Of a stretch of 31,340 nucleotides of DNA, positions 21,411 to 29,418 are shown piece after piece. The stretch's first letter is position 1; every line of letters starts with the position of its first letter. Origin of the DNA: JAFDZV01 sp966128725. Lineage in GTDB: Bacteria > Bacteroidota > Ignavibacteria > OLB7. Below the pieces are notes generated by a model, which had not been told where the DNA came from, did not search any database, and worked only from the letters and a program-made list of their open reading frames with translations. The DNA lies in assembly GCA_966128725.1 (NCBI GenBank), contig CBHYLN010000056.1, positions 1-31,340 of the forward strand. The letters are read 5' to 3'. Both the position numbers and the translations under genes were made by a program.

Positions 21411-23129
21411 ATGACAGGCACCCATGCAACCACGCTTCGTTCCCGGCCGCGTTTAGCGGCGATGATATCGCTTGCTGTAATTCCGGGCATCGCGGTAATG
21501 CTGCCCCTTGCGATTCCGTTTACCGAGGGCTGGGCGCTGTGGCAGCGCACGCTGGCCGTGGCATTGTTGGCTGGCGCCGCAGTTGCCTGTATGCGCATCC
21601 CATCGCTGCCACGGTTGGTTCGCGGCGTTATCGGCATCCGCGCCGGCGGCGTGGATGCCAGGGCGGCAGGGCCACGGCCGGCCGGCTCGGTAACGGCAGT
21701 GGTTGCAAGCCTTTCGCTGCCGATGCTGCTATCCTCGCTTGATACCAGCATCGCCAACGTTGCGTTGCCAACGCTGGCAACCGAGTTCAACGCCTCGTTT
21801 CAGCAGGTGCAGTGGATTGTGCTGGCCTACCTGCTGGCCACAACCACGTTGATCGTGAGCGTTGGCCGCCTGGGCGATATCGTTGGTCGGCGCCGATTGT
21901 TGCTGCTGGGCATCGCTGTGTTCACGGTTGCCTCGGCGCTGTGCGGCGCCGCGCCGGAATTGTGGATGCTGGTTGCCGCGCGCGCCGTGCAGGGGCTTGG
22001 CGCCGCTGTGATGATGGCGCTTACCATGGCGTTCGTGGGCGAAACCGTGAGCGCGGAACGCAACGCCAGCGCCATGGGTGTGCTGGCGACGATGTCCGCG
22101 GTTGGCACGGCCCTGGGGCCGTCGCTTGGCGGCATGTTGATAGCGGCGCTGGGCTGGCGTTCCATCTTCCTTGTGAACCTGCCGCTGGGTGCTCTAGCGC
22201 TGCTGTGGGCCTATCGTCGTCTGCCGGCTGATCGAATTGGTCGCAAGGTCGCGGGCCTCGCGTTTGATGGGGTCGGCACCGTGCTGTTGGCGCTTACGCT
22301 TGCCGCATACGCGCTTGCCATGACCATCCGGCCCGCACGATTTGGCCTGCCCGCGGTTGCGCTGCTTGCCTCGGCGCTGGTTGGGGCCGGCCTCTTTGTT
22401 CGTCAGCAGGCCCGTGCAGCGTCGCCGCTGGTGCGGTTGGCAATGTTCCGAAGCCCGTTGCTGGGTGCAAGCCTGGCCTCCGGTGTGTTTGTGTCCACGG
22501 TTGTGATGGCCACGTTGGTGGTTGGTCCGTTTTATCTTTCGCGCGCGTTGGGGCTTGGCGCGCCGCTTGTTGGCCTTGCCATGTCTGTTGGGCCGATTGT
22601 CGCGGCGGTGACGGCGATACCCGCGGGCCGGTTGGCCGATCGATTCGGGGCGCGGCGTATCGCTGCCGCCGGTCTCTGGGGGCTTGCCGCCGGCTCGTTC
22701 ATGCTCGCGGTGATGCCTGTTGCATTTGCAGCGGTGGGCTACCTTGCCGCCATCGTTGTCATCACGTCCGGATACGCGCTGTTCCAGACATCGAACAACG
22801 CCGCTGTCATGGCGGGCATCGGCTCCGGTGAGCGCGGCGTGGTTTCCGGGCTGCTCAATCTATCGCGCAACCTTGGCCTGATAACCGGCGCCTCGGTAAT
22901 GGGCGCCGTGTTCGTGCTTGCCTCCGGCGGCACCGATATTTCGGCCGCCACGCCGGCGGACGTTGCGGTGGGAATGCGAACCACGTTCGCCGTTGCGGCG
23001 GTTCTGATGGCTTTGGCGCTGGGCGTCAGGCGATGGGGCCGCGGCGCGCGAGGCGGCGACGCCCGGCAGGTAATGCCCATGCGGGACATTCCCCCCTCTG
23101 AACCAGTACACAGATGGAACCGGCCATGA
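21411..23129 (+). CDS. MFS drug exporter (DHA2/EmrB-QacA type)
   Basis: The 572-aa inner-membrane protein has SLDTSIANVALPTLATEF (motif D1 of 14-helix drug antiporters), QWIVLAYLL, GRLGDIVGRRRLLLLG (motif A) and RAVQGLGAAVM, then GPSLGGMLIAALGWRSIF with the motif C region. Before helix 1 are two extra hydrophobic segments (about 17-36 and 44-62) and a 25-residue linker, which is unusual. ATG 21411 is preferred over 21312, whose added residues look non-coding. It likely exports drugs by proton antiport. It is divergent from LysR, and its stop overlaps the next start (ATGA). Confidence 0.9.
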   Translation: MTGTHATTLRSRPRLAAMISLAVIPGIAVMLPLAIPFTEGWALWQRTLAVALLAGAAVACMRIPSLPRLVRGVIGIRAGGVDARAAGPRPAGSVTAVVASLSLPMLLSSLDTSIANVALPTLATEFNASFQQVQWIVLAYLLATTTLIVSVGRLGDIVGRRRLLLLGIAVFTVASALCGAAPELWMLVAARAVQGLGAAVMMALTMAFVGETVSAERNASAMGVLATMSAVGTALGPSLGGMLIAALGWRSIFLVNLPLGALALLWAYRRLPADRIGRKVAGLAFDGVGTVLLALTLAAYALAMTIRPARFGLPAVALLASALVGAGLFVRQQARAASPLVRLAMFRSPLLGASLASGVFVSTVVMATLVVGPFYLSRALGLGAPLVGLAMSVGPIVAAVTAIPAGRLADRFGARRIAAAGLWGLAAGSFMLAVMPVAFAAVGYLAAIVVITSGYALFQTSNNAAVMAGIGSGERGVVSGLLNLSRNLGLITGASVMGAVFVLASGGTDISAATPADVAVGMRTTFAVAAVLMALALGVRRWGRGARGGDARQVMPMRDIPPSEPVHRWNRP

Positions 23130-23686
23130 ACTCCGAACTTGAACATGCAGTTGGGCTGATGAGCAGCTATGCCGCACCCTGGGCCATTGCCGGCGGCTGG
23201 GCTATCGATCTGTTCCTCGGCGTTGAAACCCGCCCGCATAGCGATGTCGATATCGCCGTGCTGCGGCGCGATCAGCATATCCTTGCAGGGCTGCTGGCCG
23301 ATGCCCGCCTGGTGAAAATGGTCAACCACGAACCCGTTCGATGGCGTGCCGGTGAAACCCTTATCGCGCCGATTCACGAAGTTCATGCATCCTGGCCGGA
23401 CGGCAGGCAGTTGGAATTTCTCATGAACGATGCCGATGCCGCTCAGTGGGTGTACCGTCGTGATCCGAGCCTCCGGCTGCCACTGGAGGTTGCCTTCAAC
23501 GCCGATGCCGATATCCCGTTCCTTGCCCCCGAAGTAGTGTTGTTGTACAAGTCCAAACAACCAACGCCGAAGGACGTTGCCGACTTCGAGGCCGTGCGTG
23601 CGCGGCTGAGCACCGGCGGGCGGGCGTGGCTGGCCTCGGCGCTGCGTTGTGCCCGGCCCAACCATCCGTGGGCCGATATTCTCTGA
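23126..23686 (+). CDS. Nucleotidyltransferase (aminoglycoside adenylyltransferase-like)
   Basis: The 186-aa product has IAGGWAIDLFLG (21-32) and TRPHSDVDIAVLRRD (35-49), whose Asp40 and Asp42 form the metal-binding pair of the nucleotidyltransferase fold. The pattern matches the ANT(2'')/lincosamide-type family with its conserved GGWAID. Chromosomal homologues are mostly untested, so aminoglycoside or lincosamide modification is only a possibility. The ATG overlaps the MFS stop by 4 nt, so the two are co-translated. ATG 23114 would add four residues. Confidence 0.85.
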   Translation: MNSELEHAVGLMSSYAAPWAIAGGWAIDLFLGVETRPHSDVDIAVLRRDQHILAGLLADARLVKMVNHEPVRWRAGETLIAPIHEVHASWPDGRQLEFLMNDADAAQWVYRRDPSLRLPLEVAFNADADIPFLAPEVVLLYKSKQPTPKDVADFEAVRARLSTGGRAWLASALRCARPNHPWADIL

Positions 23687-23714
23687 CTTCTGATGCTTGA
23701 ACGCGCGCGCAACC

Positions 23715-24308
23715 ATGAGCGACAGTCACAACAATTTCAAAACAGGCCCAACCCGAAGGCTTGTTCATGTGGGCGGCTCGGCGCCGTCGCGCCTGCTTCA
23801 GGATCTGGCGTTGTCGGGGGTGCGGCTTAACGATGCAGCGATGACGCTGATGCACAGCGAACACTTTTGCTGTGCCGGGCAGCGCCATGCACTGCACATC
23901 GTGGAGCTGGCCGTCCGCGATCTCGGCTTTCCGGATGGGGCCACCATGGGAAGCATATGCGGCGCAGCTGCGAGCATTGGTCTGCATCCGGCTCCCATCG
24001 AACTTGCGCCGCATCTCCGCCTGCAGTTCACGGACCAGCCGGAGGGATTCATCGGGTTCCCGATAACCGAACATCGCGCGCCGCCGGGCTCAGTGACGGT
24101 TGTTTCCATGCCGGTGGTTGACGACGACACGTTCCCAAAGGGATTCTATCTGCGCCGGATCAATGGCGAGTTGTGGCTGCGCGGCTATACGTCGACATCC
24201 GATCATATCTGGGATGCGGCCGATCGGCTGATCTTCACCGAACCGGGCTGCGCGCGCGACCAGCATGGCACCGATAACAACACGAACGATATCCGTTGGC
24301 GGCGTTGA
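23715..24308 (+). CDS. Conserved hypothetical protein, 197 aa
   Basis: The product resembles an uncharacterised family also seen in Bacillota: RLLQDLALSGVRLNDAAMTL, HIVELAVRDLGFPDGATMGS, LELAPHLRLQF-type segment, QPEGFIGFPITEHRAPPGS, then DDDTFPKGFYLRRINGELWL and SDHIWDAADRLIF. It is soluble, with no known catalytic motif visible. A TTG at 23697 in frame is a less likely start. It follows the nucleotidyltransferase by 28 nt, perhaps in the same transcript. Confidence 0.75.
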   Translation: MSDSHNNFKTGPTRRLVHVGGSAPSRLLQDLALSGVRLNDAAMTLMHSEHFCCAGQRHALHIVELAVRDLGFPDGATMGSICGAAASIGLHPAPIELAPHLRLQFTDQPEGFIGFPITEHRAPPGSVTVVSMPVVDDDTFPKGFYLRRINGELWLRGYTSTSDHIWDAADRLIFTEPGCARDQHGTDNNTNDIRWRR

Positions 24309-24353
24309 CAACGTCTGGCGCGCTCATCGTCGCCACGACGTGGGTACACAGGC

Positions 24354-25115
24354 ATGAATCCATACGCGCATATGAACTACAGCCAGGGCGTTGCCCGGTT
24401 TCTCGATCTGTTCGCCAGCAACAGCCAGGCCACGGCCGCTGCCGAGTGCGTGGCGCGGCATGTTCCCTCCGGCGGCAGCGTGCTCGATATCGGCGCCGGC
24501 ACCGGCGGCATAGGCCTGGCGATTGCCGAGGCCGGATACAGGGTTACCATGTTGGAGCCCGACCACGAGATGTTCGCCATGTTGCTGGCCGCGCTTGCGG
24601 CGCGCCCCGGGGTGCAGGAGCGTGTTACGCCGATCCCACGGCCGTTCGGGTTTGATACGGGCACGGCGTTCGATGCCGTGGTCTGCTTCGCCGTGGTACA
24701 CCTGTTATCGCCCGAACAGCGGTCGGAGCTGATTGCCTGCGCTGCGCGGCAGGTACGGCCCGATGGAGTTGTGATTCTGGAAATGCCCGTCGCCACAAGC
24801 CGAAGGGTTGCCTCGGCGTGGCAGTGCGTGGGCCGGATGCCGCTTGGCGCGGCCGTTGTGGAGCACCACGCATCGCAACAACCGGGCGAGGCGGGGTGGT
24901 GGTATACGCATTGGCGATTTCGCATCGTGCTGGGCGAACAGACGGTTGACGAGGTTGAACGAAGCTTCCGATGGTATCCGCTTCAACCCGACGAATCCAC
25001 GGGCCTGATAACATCAGCCGGTCTGCGCATCGAACACGAGTATGGCGGGTGCGATCAATCGCCGTACCGGCCGCATGAAAGCCGCGTGCGGTTGGTGGTT
25101 GCGCGCGTTGCCTGA
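24354..25115 (+). CDS. Class I SAM-dependent methyltransferase
   Basis: The 253-aa product has a textbook SAM-binding motif I, SVLDIGAGTGGIGLAIAE (42-59), then GYRVTMLEPD (61-70), FDAVVCFAVVHLL and a post-motif segment VRPDGVVILEMP. This is the methyltransferase 11/25 type, cytoplasmic, with unknown small-molecule substrate. The start follows GGTACACAGGC without a strong ribosome site. It is 45 nt from the preceding gene. Confidence 0.87.
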   Translation: MNPYAHMNYSQGVARFLDLFASNSQATAAAECVARHVPSGGSVLDIGAGTGGIGLAIAEAGYRVTMLEPDHEMFAMLLAALAARPGVQERVTPIPRPFGFDTGTAFDAVVCFAVVHLLSPEQRSELIACAARQVRPDGVVILEMPVATSRRVASAWQCVGRMPLGAAVVEHHASQQPGEAGWWYTHWRFRIVLGEQTVDEVERSFRWYPLQPDESTGLITSAGLRIEHEYGGCDQSPYRPHESRVRLVVARVA

Positions 25116-25222
25116 GGACGGAGTTCCTACCGCGCTGTGGGGAATCGGCGGCGTGGTTGTAGGTTGTGCTCGCCGTGGCAGCACCTGCCCTGGGAACACG
25201 TTGTAACCTGAGAAGCCAACGG

Positions 25223-25726
25223 ATGGAAATCCCGACCTATCGCAACAGCCTGCCGTTTGCCGGCTCGGCCCAGCGCGCAATCGATATCGCGATTATGTCG
25301 TTGACGCCGCTTGGGTTTCGCGTGGAGGAGCGCACCACAAACACCGTTCAGCTTGCCGGGCCGGGCATGAGCCGAAGCAATCAGAACTCGCTTGTTGGGG
25401 CATCACGGATCACGCTTGCCATTGCCGACGCCACAATTGAACTATCCGCCGAGCTTGGCGCCATGGCCCGCCTGCAGCGGTTTGCGCGGTTGTTCCCGCC
25501 TGTGTTGCTTGGCGTCATCAGCATTGTATTGTCCACCGTGTTTCTGTTTGCGTTCGGTCCCGGGGCGTGGCGCTCATGGGGGCCACCGCTGGTTGGCCTT
25601 GTGGCGATCGAGGCCCTTGTATGGGCATTTGTTGGCCCTATGCTGGCACGCCGCATAGGCTCGCGTGTGGTGGAAAGTCTGGAAACATTCCTGCGGAACA
25701 TGGCCGCGGCCGGACACGAGGTGTAG
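25223..25726 (+). CDS. Two-helix membrane protein, unknown function
   Basis: The 167-aa product has a soluble N-terminal part (1-80) with MEIPTYRNSLPFAGSAQRAI, then LFPPVLLGVISIVLSTVFLF and GPPLVGLVAIEALVWAFVGP as two membrane helices. A short helix, ESLETFLRNMAAAGHEV, ends it. No family is recognised. The neighbouring gene at 25912 encodes a protein of similar size with the helices at the other end. Confidence 0.65.
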   Translation: MEIPTYRNSLPFAGSAQRAIDIAIMSLTPLGFRVEERTTNTVQLAGPGMSRSNQNSLVGASRITLAIADATIELSAELGAMARLQRFARLFPPVLLGVISIVLSTVFLFAFGPGAWRSWGPPLVGLVAIEALVWAFVGPMLARRIGSRVVESLETFLRNMAAAGHEV

Positions 25727-25873
25727 GAGAAGGGAGCCGCGCCGCCAAACGTGTTGTGGGTGCCACGAAACCTCACCATTGCTCGGCATCGGCGGCCGTG
25801 TGATATTGTATGCCGGTCCGGCGCGCGCATTCCCTTATTCCGTGCTTGATGATGTTTGTTTGCAGGAACGTTG

Positions 25874-25896
25874 GCCTGCGGGCGGATTCCGCAGGC
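25874..25896 (+). promoter_or_regulatory. Leader hairpin just before the gene at 25912
   Basis: GCCTGCGG (25874-25881) pairs perfectly with CCGCAGGC (25889-25896) over a 7-nt loop, ending 15 nt before the ATG. It could be an upstream terminator or a translation-controlling leader hairpin. The remaining part of the 185-nt gap shows nothing clear. Confidence 0.4.
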
Positions 25897-25911
25897 TGAT
25901 CTCGGGACCCC

Positions 25912-26409
25912 ATGAACAACCGCATCGCTATCTCGACGCCGGACCCCAACACGCTTCACATCAGCCATTCGCGACGTGACGCCGTTGTCGGGCTTCTGGG
26001 CGCGGTTGTGATTGTTGCCCTGTGGTATCTGGCGCCGTTCGCCGTGCTGCACAATGTGCGCGAAGCCATCGGCAATGAAGTCCTATACACGGTATATCTG
26101 CTGACCCCGATACTGTTCCTGTTGCCGTTCCTGCGGCTTGCGAGAACCGCCATCGCGGGGAACGAATATACCTTCGAGGCAAGCCAGCGAATGGTGCTGC
26201 ACAACGGCCGGCTGCTTGCGCGGTTCGATGACGTGCTTGCCGTTGAGCTGCACAGCCGTCTCGGCGGCGATGATCCACTACACCGCGTTGTGCTGCCCAT
26301 GGCCGATAACTCCACGATTGTGCTCGCCGAATCGCGGCACGAGGCGGCAGTGCGTCCGTTGGCGCAGCGTGTGGGCGCGATGCTGGGCCGTGTGGTGTTG
26401 CAGCGGTGA
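25912..26409 (+). CDS. Two-helix membrane protein with C-terminal PH-like region
   Basis: The 165-aa product has DAVVGLLGAVVIVALWYLAP (23-42) and VYLLTPILFLLPFLRLA as membrane helices. A soluble half follows, FEASQRMVLHNGRLLARFDD, DVLAVELHSRLGGDD and NSTIVLAESRHEAAVRPLAQ. The order resembles small bacterial PH-domain membrane proteins, an inference from pattern only. No operon partner is certain. Confidence 0.62.
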   Translation: MNNRIAISTPDPNTLHISHSRRDAVVGLLGAVVIVALWYLAPFAVLHNVREAIGNEVLYTVYLLTPILFLLPFLRLARTAIAGNEYTFEASQRMVLHNGRLLARFDDVLAVELHSRLGGDDPLHRVVLPMADNSTIVLAESRHEAAVRPLAQRVGAMLGRVVLQR

Positions 26410-26490
26410 TACGGTTGCCGCGCACAATTCATCCAACCGCGCTCACCGTTCGGGGAAGAAGCGGGATCCGTGTAATCCGGAATTCAATCA

Positions 26491-27363
26491 ATGAATAAAC
26501 ACATCGCCAAGCCAGCACAGGATACGCCGCGATCGGCAATACTGAAGGTGCTGGCCTTCTGGGGTATATACCTGCTGGGCGTTGTTGGTGTCGCCCTTGT
26601 CAGAAATGTTCTGCCGGGGCTGTGGGGCGCGTTTGCATGGGGAGTGCTGAGCAGCGTGGCTCTGCTGATTGCCACACGCCTGTTTCTGCGCCGCGATGGT
26701 TTTGCAACGCAGGGCCTTGGGTTTCGATTCAACCGTGCCAGCCTTGTGTATTGCGCCGCCGGCCTTGTTGTTGGTGTGGCGCAGTATGCCGCCTCGGCCC
26801 TGACTGTTTCGGCGTTGTGCGGTCCCGTGCGTTTTGTTGCCGCAAGTACGCCCGGCGTTGATTTGTTGCTGCCGGTGCTCGGCATGATATGTGCGCTTGT
26901 GGTAATGGAGGAGCTTGGTTTCCGGGGATATCCCTTGCGAACGCTGGCGCCTGTTATCGGGCCGTGGCCGGCGCTGGTTCTGGTCACTGCCGCCTTCGGG
27001 CTGTTGCACCTTGCGTATGGTTGGTCGTGGCAGAACGTGTTGATGGGCGTTGTGCCCAGCTCGATTCTGTTCGGGCTTGCGGCGCTTGCCTCCAGAGGGC
27101 TGGCAATGCCCATTGGCCTTCACGCCGGCGCCAACATTGCTCACTGGGCGGCCGGCGAAACCGACACACCGGGCCTGTGGCATATCGAGACCGACGCGCC
27201 AAACCTTGCCAATCTGGAGACGTGGGCGCCTTCCATCAGCCTCGTTGTGGCCTGCCTGTTCATTCTCGCATTCTGGTTATGGTACAGGCGTTCCATCTCG
27301 GTAAATGCCCAGGCATTGAGTTCCGGAGCCGCACGCCCAAACGCGATGACGCTACCGAAGTAA
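26491..27363 (+). CDS. CPBP-family intramembrane metalloprotease
   Basis: The 290-aa multi-pass protein has all CPBP (Abi/Rce1-like) motifs: EELGFRGYPLR with Glu140, Glu141 and Arg145, FGLLH with His173, and HAGAN with His211 and Asn215. These form the metal site within the membrane. Family members cleave prenylated or other membrane-embedded substrates or provide bacteriocin self-immunity. Seven or eight hydrophobic segments are visible. The substrate is unknown. The next gene follows at 19 nt. Confidence 0.9.
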   Translation: MNKHIAKPAQDTPRSAILKVLAFWGIYLLGVVGVALVRNVLPGLWGAFAWGVLSSVALLIATRLFLRRDGFATQGLGFRFNRASLVYCAAGLVVGVAQYAASALTVSALCGPVRFVAASTPGVDLLLPVLGMICALVVMEELGFRGYPLRTLAPVIGPWPALVLVTAAFGLLHLAYGWSWQNVLMGVVPSSILFGLAALASRGLAMPIGLHAGANIAHWAAGETDTPGLWHIETDAPNLANLETWAPSISLVVACLFILAFWLWYRRSISVNAQALSSGAARPNAMTLPK

Positions 27364-27382
27364 CACAGCAACGTGGTGAAGC

Positions 27383-27745
27383 ATGTTCAAGATTGAGCGA
27401 CTGTCGCAGCCGATTCTTCCGTGGCCGAGGTTCGTTCGCCGCCTGCTGAAAAGCCTGGCTGTGGGGTTCGGCCTGATTGCGATTTCGTTGGCGGCCGGCA
27501 TGGCGGGGTACCACTACCTTGAACATCTTCCCTGGCTGGATGCCTTCGACACCGCCTCGATGATCCTATCCGGCATGGGGCCGTTGGGCGAACCCCAAAC
27601 CTCGGCAGGCAAGCTCTTTGCCGGGCTGTATGCGCTGTACAGCGGCTTCGCCGTGTTGGTGATCGCCGCTATCACGTTCGGCCCAGTTGTGCATCGCGTG
27701 ATGCATGTGTTCCACGCCGACGTGCCGGGCGAGGATGCCTCGTAA
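27383..27745 (+). CDS. Two-helix channel-like membrane protein
   Basis: The 120-aa product has helix LLKSLAVGFGLIAISLAAG (21-39), a pore-like loop with SGMGP (63-67), and TSAGKLFAGLYALYSGFAVL (73-92) leading into a second helix. The layout copies the two-helix potassium-channel pore (TVGYGD then TxxGKxFa..y.l.G), but the selectivity filter is replaced. I recall this as a conserved but uncharacterised family. It probably is a tetrameric membrane protein of unknown permeability. It is likely co-transcribed with the CPBP gene. Confidence 0.68.
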   Translation: MFKIERLSQPILPWPRFVRRLLKSLAVGFGLIAISLAAGMAGYHYLEHLPWLDAFDTASMILSGMGPLGEPQTSAGKLFAGLYALYSGFAVLVIAAITFGPVVHRVMHVFHADVPGEDAS

Positions 27746-27802
27746 CACATCGCTGGCTGCGCCAGGTTCCCATTCCCAATAATCACTACTCGGGGAGATC
27801 CC

Positions 27803-28300
27803 ATGGCCAACATCTCGTGGCTTCGGCAGGCGCTTGGTTTACTCGGCTGGCTTGCGGTAAGCTTTGCCGCCGCCGCCGCTGGTGGGCTGGCCTCGGCCAA
27901 TGCTGGCGCGTTTTATCAGGAGTTGGCCCGCCCGGGCTGGGCGCCGCCCGCGTGGCTGTTTGGTCCTGCGTGGAGCCTGTTGTACACCCTTATGGCGGTT
28001 GCGGCATGGCTGGTTTGGCGCCAGCATGGTTTTCGTGGTGCCGGTACCGCGTTCCTGCTGTTCGTTGCGCAACTTGTTGCCAACGCGTTATGGACCTGGC
28101 TGTTCTTCGTGTGGCGAACCGGTGCATTTGCCTTCGGCGAGATTCTTGTGCTGTGGGTTCTAATCGTCTGTACCATCATCGCGTTCTGGCGACTGAATAC
28201 CGTTGCCGGCATGCTGCTGCTGCCGTATCTGGGGTGGGTGTCGTATGCCGCGATGCTGACGTTTTCGGTATGGCAACGCAACCCCGCGTTGTTGGGCTGA
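27803..28300 (+). CDS. tspO: TspO/MBR family protein
   Basis: The 165-aa, five-helix protein has the TspO signature: YQELARPGWAPPAWLFGPAW (39-58), SLLYTLMAVAAWLVW, LFVAQLVANALWTWLFF and a final LLPYLGWVSYAAMLTFSVW with the conserved WxxYA-type segment. TspO binds porphyrins and related tetrapyrroles and responds to stress and light in bacteria. GGGGAGATCCC is a good ribosome site. The short 57-nt gap to the preceding gene suggests shared transcription. Confidence 0.92.
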   Translation: MANISWLRQALGLLGWLAVSFAAAAAGGLASANAGAFYQELARPGWAPPAWLFGPAWSLLYTLMAVAAWLVWRQHGFRGAGTAFLLFVAQLVANALWTWLFFVWRTGAFAFGEILVLWVLIVCTIIAFWRLNTVAGMLLLPYLGWVSYAAMLTFSVWQRNPALLG

Positions 28301-28370
28301 TGCCCGCGCCGTACCAAACGCGAGTGGTGACTTCTCCAATGTGGCACGCGCGTGAAGGGCATTTCTCCGT

Positions 28371-28883
28371 ATGATCCTAGTTCAACACATCCGCGTGTTC
28401 TGGACCAAGGCCAGCCGAGGCGCGCCCCGGGCTTCGGTGCGCAATGGGCTGCCAGACGCGCTGCCGTTTGTGGTTTCGTCGCAGGCACAGGCTGACCCAA
28501 CGGAGTACCTGTTCCATTCCGCGTCATTCGTTGAAAGTGCCGAAGGTTTCAAGCGTGCGGGCGATCGAACGCGCTGCGCACCGCGTTGCCCCGCCCACGA
28601 GGGCCCGTTGTTGTGGGAGTTACAGGGTGGAATACTGCGCGTGGGGTATCAATGGAATGCGGCTGTCTCTGGCCGCCCGTTTCGGCGTGACAGGGCCGGC
28701 GTTCTGCTGCTTGGCGACGGCATGATTGGGCGCGTTATTCTCAACGACCGCCACGTGAGCCATGAAGACCAGTATTACACGCAGGACACGTACAACATCG
28801 CCGTGGCCGAGAGCCCGGCCGTTGATCTGTTTGTTGCTCGCGAGCCGGACGTGACTCGCGACATGCGGGTGAGGCTGCTGTGA
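28371..28883 (+). CDS. Hypothetical protein, 170 aa
   Basis: I do not recognise a family. The product is soluble and Arg-rich, with a Cys pair (RCAPRCP) near residue 70 and a beta-rich second half: LLWELQGGILRVGYQWNAAV, RDRAGVLLLGDGMIGRVIL and YYTQDTYNIAVAESPAVDL. No signal peptide is visible, and the start has no ribosome site. Codon use matches its neighbours, and it keeps the + strand order, so it is probably a real gene. Confidence 0.6.
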   Translation: MILVQHIRVFWTKASRGAPRASVRNGLPDALPFVVSSQAQADPTEYLFHSASFVESAEGFKRAGDRTRCAPRCPAHEGPLLWELQGGILRVGYQWNAAVSGRPFRRDRAGVLLLGDGMIGRVILNDRHVSHEDQYYTQDTYNIAVAESPAVDLFVAREPDVTRDMRVRLL

Positions 28884-28925
28884 AGCGGTAGGACTGAGGA
28901 GATTTCTTCCGATCCATCCCGCCCA

Positions 28926-28952
28926 TGTCCAAACGCGCGGGTCCCGTTCGTC
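28926..28952 (+). promoter_or_regulatory. Candidate ECF (ECF42-type) promoter before the DGPF gene
   Basis: TGTCCA (28926-28931), a 17-nt spacer and CGTC (28949-28952) fit the motif I recall for ECF42 promoters (TGTCGA at -35, CGA/TC at -10) with one mismatch. It lies 52 nt before the ATG at 29005, and the ECF42-type sigma gene is two genes downstream. Confidence 0.5.
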
Positions 28953-29004
28953 ATGATCGCGGACGGTGCATGGTGCCCGTTGTACACCATTTGTGGAGAC
29001 TTGC

Positions 29005-29418
29005 ATGCAATTCATGCTGATGGACTATGTGAACGAGTCCGGTTGGACCGAACTCCCGCGCGAGGAGCAGGAGCAATGGCTTGGCGCGTACGGCGCCTAT
29101 ATCGAGGCAATGGTGCAAGCCGGCGTGCTTCGCAGCAGCACCGGCCTGCAGCCAACCACGGCGGCCACCACGGTGCGGTTCGCGGGGGAGAAGGCGCAGG
29201 TGCTTGATGGGCCGTACGCCGATACCAAGGAGCAACTGGGAGGGTTCCATTTGATCGAGGTGCCCGATCTGGATGCCGCGATCGCGTGGGCCGCGCGCAG
29301 CCCAACCGCGCAACACGGCGTTGTGGAGGTGCGTCCGCTGCTGGACTTGGCCGCGCATCAACGCGACTTTGGCGACGTTGCCCTGAAGGGATACACGGGG
29401 GAGAACCACGATGCGTAA
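29005..29418 (+). CDS. DGPF-type YCII-related protein
   Basis: The 137-aa protein is full length for the DGPF/YCII family: MQFMLMDYVNESGWTELPRE, VLDGPYADTKEQLGGFHLIE (67-86) with DGPY in place of DGPF, and VEVRPLLD near the end. These proteins have a ferredoxin-like dimer fold and unknown chemistry. They are typical neighbours and targets of ECF42 sigma factors. GGAG 7 nt before the ATG sets the start. Its stop overlaps the next start by 8 nt. Confidence 0.9.
   Translation: MQFMLMDYVNESGWTELPREEQEQWLGAYGAYIEAMVQAGVLRSSTGLQPTTAATTVRFAGEKAQVLDGPYADTKEQLGGFHLIEVPDLDAAIAWAARSPTAQHGVVEVRPLLDLAAHQRDFGDVALKGYTGENHDA

Noticed and set aside
22739..23716. 325-codon minus-strand open frame
   Set aside because: It is opposite the end of the MFS exporter and the nucleotidyltransferase, both with strong motifs.
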